Source of the DNA: Haliscomenobacter hydrossis DSM 1100
Lineage (GTDB): Bacteria; Bacteroidota; Bacteroidia; Chitinophagales; Saprospiraceae
Length of the DNA stretch: 64,000 nucleotides
Assembly (NCBI RefSeq): GCF_000212735.1
Contig: NC_015510.1
Coordinates: 4,527,001-4,591,000, forward strand
Reading direction: 5' to 3'
This document shows positions 62,842-64,000 of the stretch, piece by piece. The notes beneath the pieces are model-generated. The model searched no databases and was not told the origin of the DNA. It worked only from the letters and a program-made list of their open reading frames with translations. Positions within the stretch are counted from its first letter, which is position 1. Each line of letters begins with the position of its first letter. A program made the position numbers and the translations under genes.

Positions 62842-64000
62842 ATGCATCAGTCCTTTTACCTTTTTGCATTTTTACTGTTCGCAACGGCAATCCAGGCCCA
62901 AACCTCTTGGCCGGTGCTCAAACACTACGATCAGGATCATCTTTTGAACATTGCCCTTCCCTTGGGTGGGATTGGTACAGGAACCGTATCTTTGGGTGGG
63001 CGTGGGGAATTGCGCGACTGGGAGATTATGAATAAACCAGGCAAAAAATTCAGCACCATTACGGATGGCAATCAGGCACCATTTTTTGCAGTATACGTCA
63101 AGCCAATAGGGAAAACCGCCCAAAGCAAAGCTCTCCTTGGGCCTTTCCATCCCAGCGAATACCAGCATTACGAAGGTCGTCCGGTTAATCACCACGGCAT
63201 GCCCCGTTTTTCAGTAGCTTCTTTTGATGCCGCCTATCCCTTCGGACAAGTCAACCTCAGCGATGATGTTTTGCCCATTTCTGTAAAAATAAAAGGGTTT
63301 AATCCCTTGATTCCAGGTGATGTGGCGGCGAGCAGTATTCCCCTGGCCATCCTCAAATACGAAGTAACGAACAACACCGATGCCCCCTTGGAAGTGGCCA
63401 TCTGCGGTACCATGCGGAATTTCATCGGTATTGATGGCAGCAAACAAAGCAAAAACTGGAAAGGGGATCTGGTGTACCTCGGGGCCAAAAACAACCAAAA
63501 TGAATACCGGGAAAGCCCAGATTTAAAAGGAATATTCATGTCCAGCCAGGGTGTAGACAATCAGGATCCCGCTTGGGGGACCATTGCCCTGAGTACGGCA
63601 GAACGCGAATTGGTCAGCTTCCGCCGATCTTCCACACCCAATGATTGGGAAAACTCGATTCTTGATTTTTGGGACGATTTCAGTGCCGATGGTGTACTGA
63701 GTGACAAAGACAAACTGGTAGACGACAACCCCATGGCTTCACTGGCGGTTAAAAAAACGATTCCCGCACGCAGCAGCCTGACCTTTACTTTTTACATCAG
63801 CTGGCATTTCCCCAATCGCCTCGACTGGAACAACGCCTGGTCTTTTGGCTATCGTGGCAAAATCATTGGCAACCATTACACCAACCAGTACAAAGACGCC
63901 TGGGAAGTAATCGAAAAAGAATCCCCGCGCCTGGCCAATCTGGAGGCTCAAACCCTCAATTTTGTCCATACTTTTGTCAAAAGCGATCTGCCTGAGGTGG
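62842..64000 (+). CDS. GH116-like glycosidase (non-lysosomal glucosylceramidase family), 5' part
   Basis: Runs off the window end. The ATG at 62842 is preferred because a signal peptide follows (HQSFYLFAFLLFATAIQA); an in-frame ATG at 62803 would bury it. The mature start NIALPLGGIGTGTVSLGGRG is the hallmark of the GBA2-type N-terminal domain (DUF608/GH116). Further fits are GELRDWEIMNKPGKKF and FTFYISWHFPNRLDWNN. Exported beta-glucosidase or related enzyme; the catalytic domain lies beyond 64000. Confidence 0.85.
   Translation, partial: MHQSFYLFAFLLFATAIQAQTSWPVLKHYDQDHLLNIALPLGGIGTGTVSLGGRGELRDWEIMNKPGKKFSTITDGNQAPFFAVYVKPIGKTAQSKALLGPFHPSEYQHYEGRPVNHHGMPRFSVASFDAAYPFGQVNLSDDVLPISVKIKGFNPLIPGDVAASSIPLAILKYEVTNNTDAPLEVAICGTMRNFIGIDGSKQSKNWKGDLVYLGAKNNQNEYRESPDLKGIFMSSQGVDNQDPAWGTIALSTAERELVSFRRSSTPNDWENSILDFWDDFSADGVLSDKDKLVDDNPMASLAVKKTIPARSSLTFTFYISWHFPNRLDWNNAWSFGYRGKIIGNHYTNQYKDAWEVIEKESPRLANLEAQTLNFVHTFVKSDLPEV

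Overview
The window looks like a chromosomal segment of a Bacteroidota bacterium, most likely a Saprospiria-type filamentous or aquatic lineage (Haliscomenobacter-like); the exact genus is inference. Supporting signs are type IX secretion (T9SS) C-terminal sorting domains, SprB-type repeats, Bacteroidota-restricted families (DUF4837, the DUF4129/DUF4350/MoxR set, GbsR-like regulators, a short CarB without its regulatory domain, a short SerA without ACT), TAnnTTTG-type promoter motifs and no obvious Shine-Dalgarno sequences. No tRNA, rRNA, CRISPR array or prophage was seen.

Layout. 1-6.5 kb: 3' part of NAD+ synthetase (nadE), a NIPSNAP protein, then a minus-strand run of GT39 and GT2 glycosyltransferases, an Nramp homologue with an altered metal site, and a hexapeptide acyltransferase-like protein. 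6.5-12.2 kb: M15D dipeptidase, a four-helix-bundle protein inside nested inverted repeats, MoxR ATPase, DUF4837 lipoprotein, HtpG. 12.2-12.8 kb: no convincing gene on either strand, but a strong orphan terminator that suggests a small RNA. 12.8-30.8 kb: mostly housekeeping genes: Tat-exported Gfo/Idh oxidoreductase, carB, the DUF4129-DUF4350-MoxR operon, serA, a GbsR regulator, gcvT, a HEAT-cyclophilin lipoprotein, PBP1A, aroB and an XRE regulator.

30.9-45.2 kb is the accessory core. A degenerate, frameshifted M43-type metalloprotease with a detached T9SS tail precedes a 2155-residue Rhs toxin gene and its overlapping immunity gene. Behind these lies an array of three displaced Rhs 3'-end cassettes that share about 460 bp of the Rhs core but lack ATG starts. 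Two end in different nuclease domains (HNH; LHH/ENDO VII-like) followed by immunity genes, and the last is truncated. Each cassette is headed by a conserved leader with an inverted repeat (18 bp and perfect in the first). An Rpn-type PD-(D/E)XK nuclease gene closes the array. This looks like a silent-tip reservoir for toxin switching by recombination and is the most interesting system in the window.

45.7-52.4 kb: dnaB interrupted by a 429-residue intein with a LAGLIDADG-like domain, then a compact ABC transporter-LytS kinase-LytTR regulator operon. 52.7-56.7 kb: an addiction-module antitoxin without a partner, a four-copy palindromic (BIME-like) element, a duplicated 3' end of recO, a large T9SS beta-helix protein and a T9SS gene remnant; the true recO follows. 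57.5-64 kb: a secreted protein, a TolB-like/Omp85-like outer-membrane protein, an MBL hydrolase, and the 5' part of a GH116-like glycosidase.

A genome-scale pattern runs through the whole window. Most gene 3' ends, especially convergent pairs, carry inverted repeats whose arms are tandem copies of 7-8 bp words (TTTTCRC, GGTTCGxG, GAATGAC, GTTGAAAAG, ACGACGAA). Two 160-bp long hairpins share a central AGCAGCGCT core.
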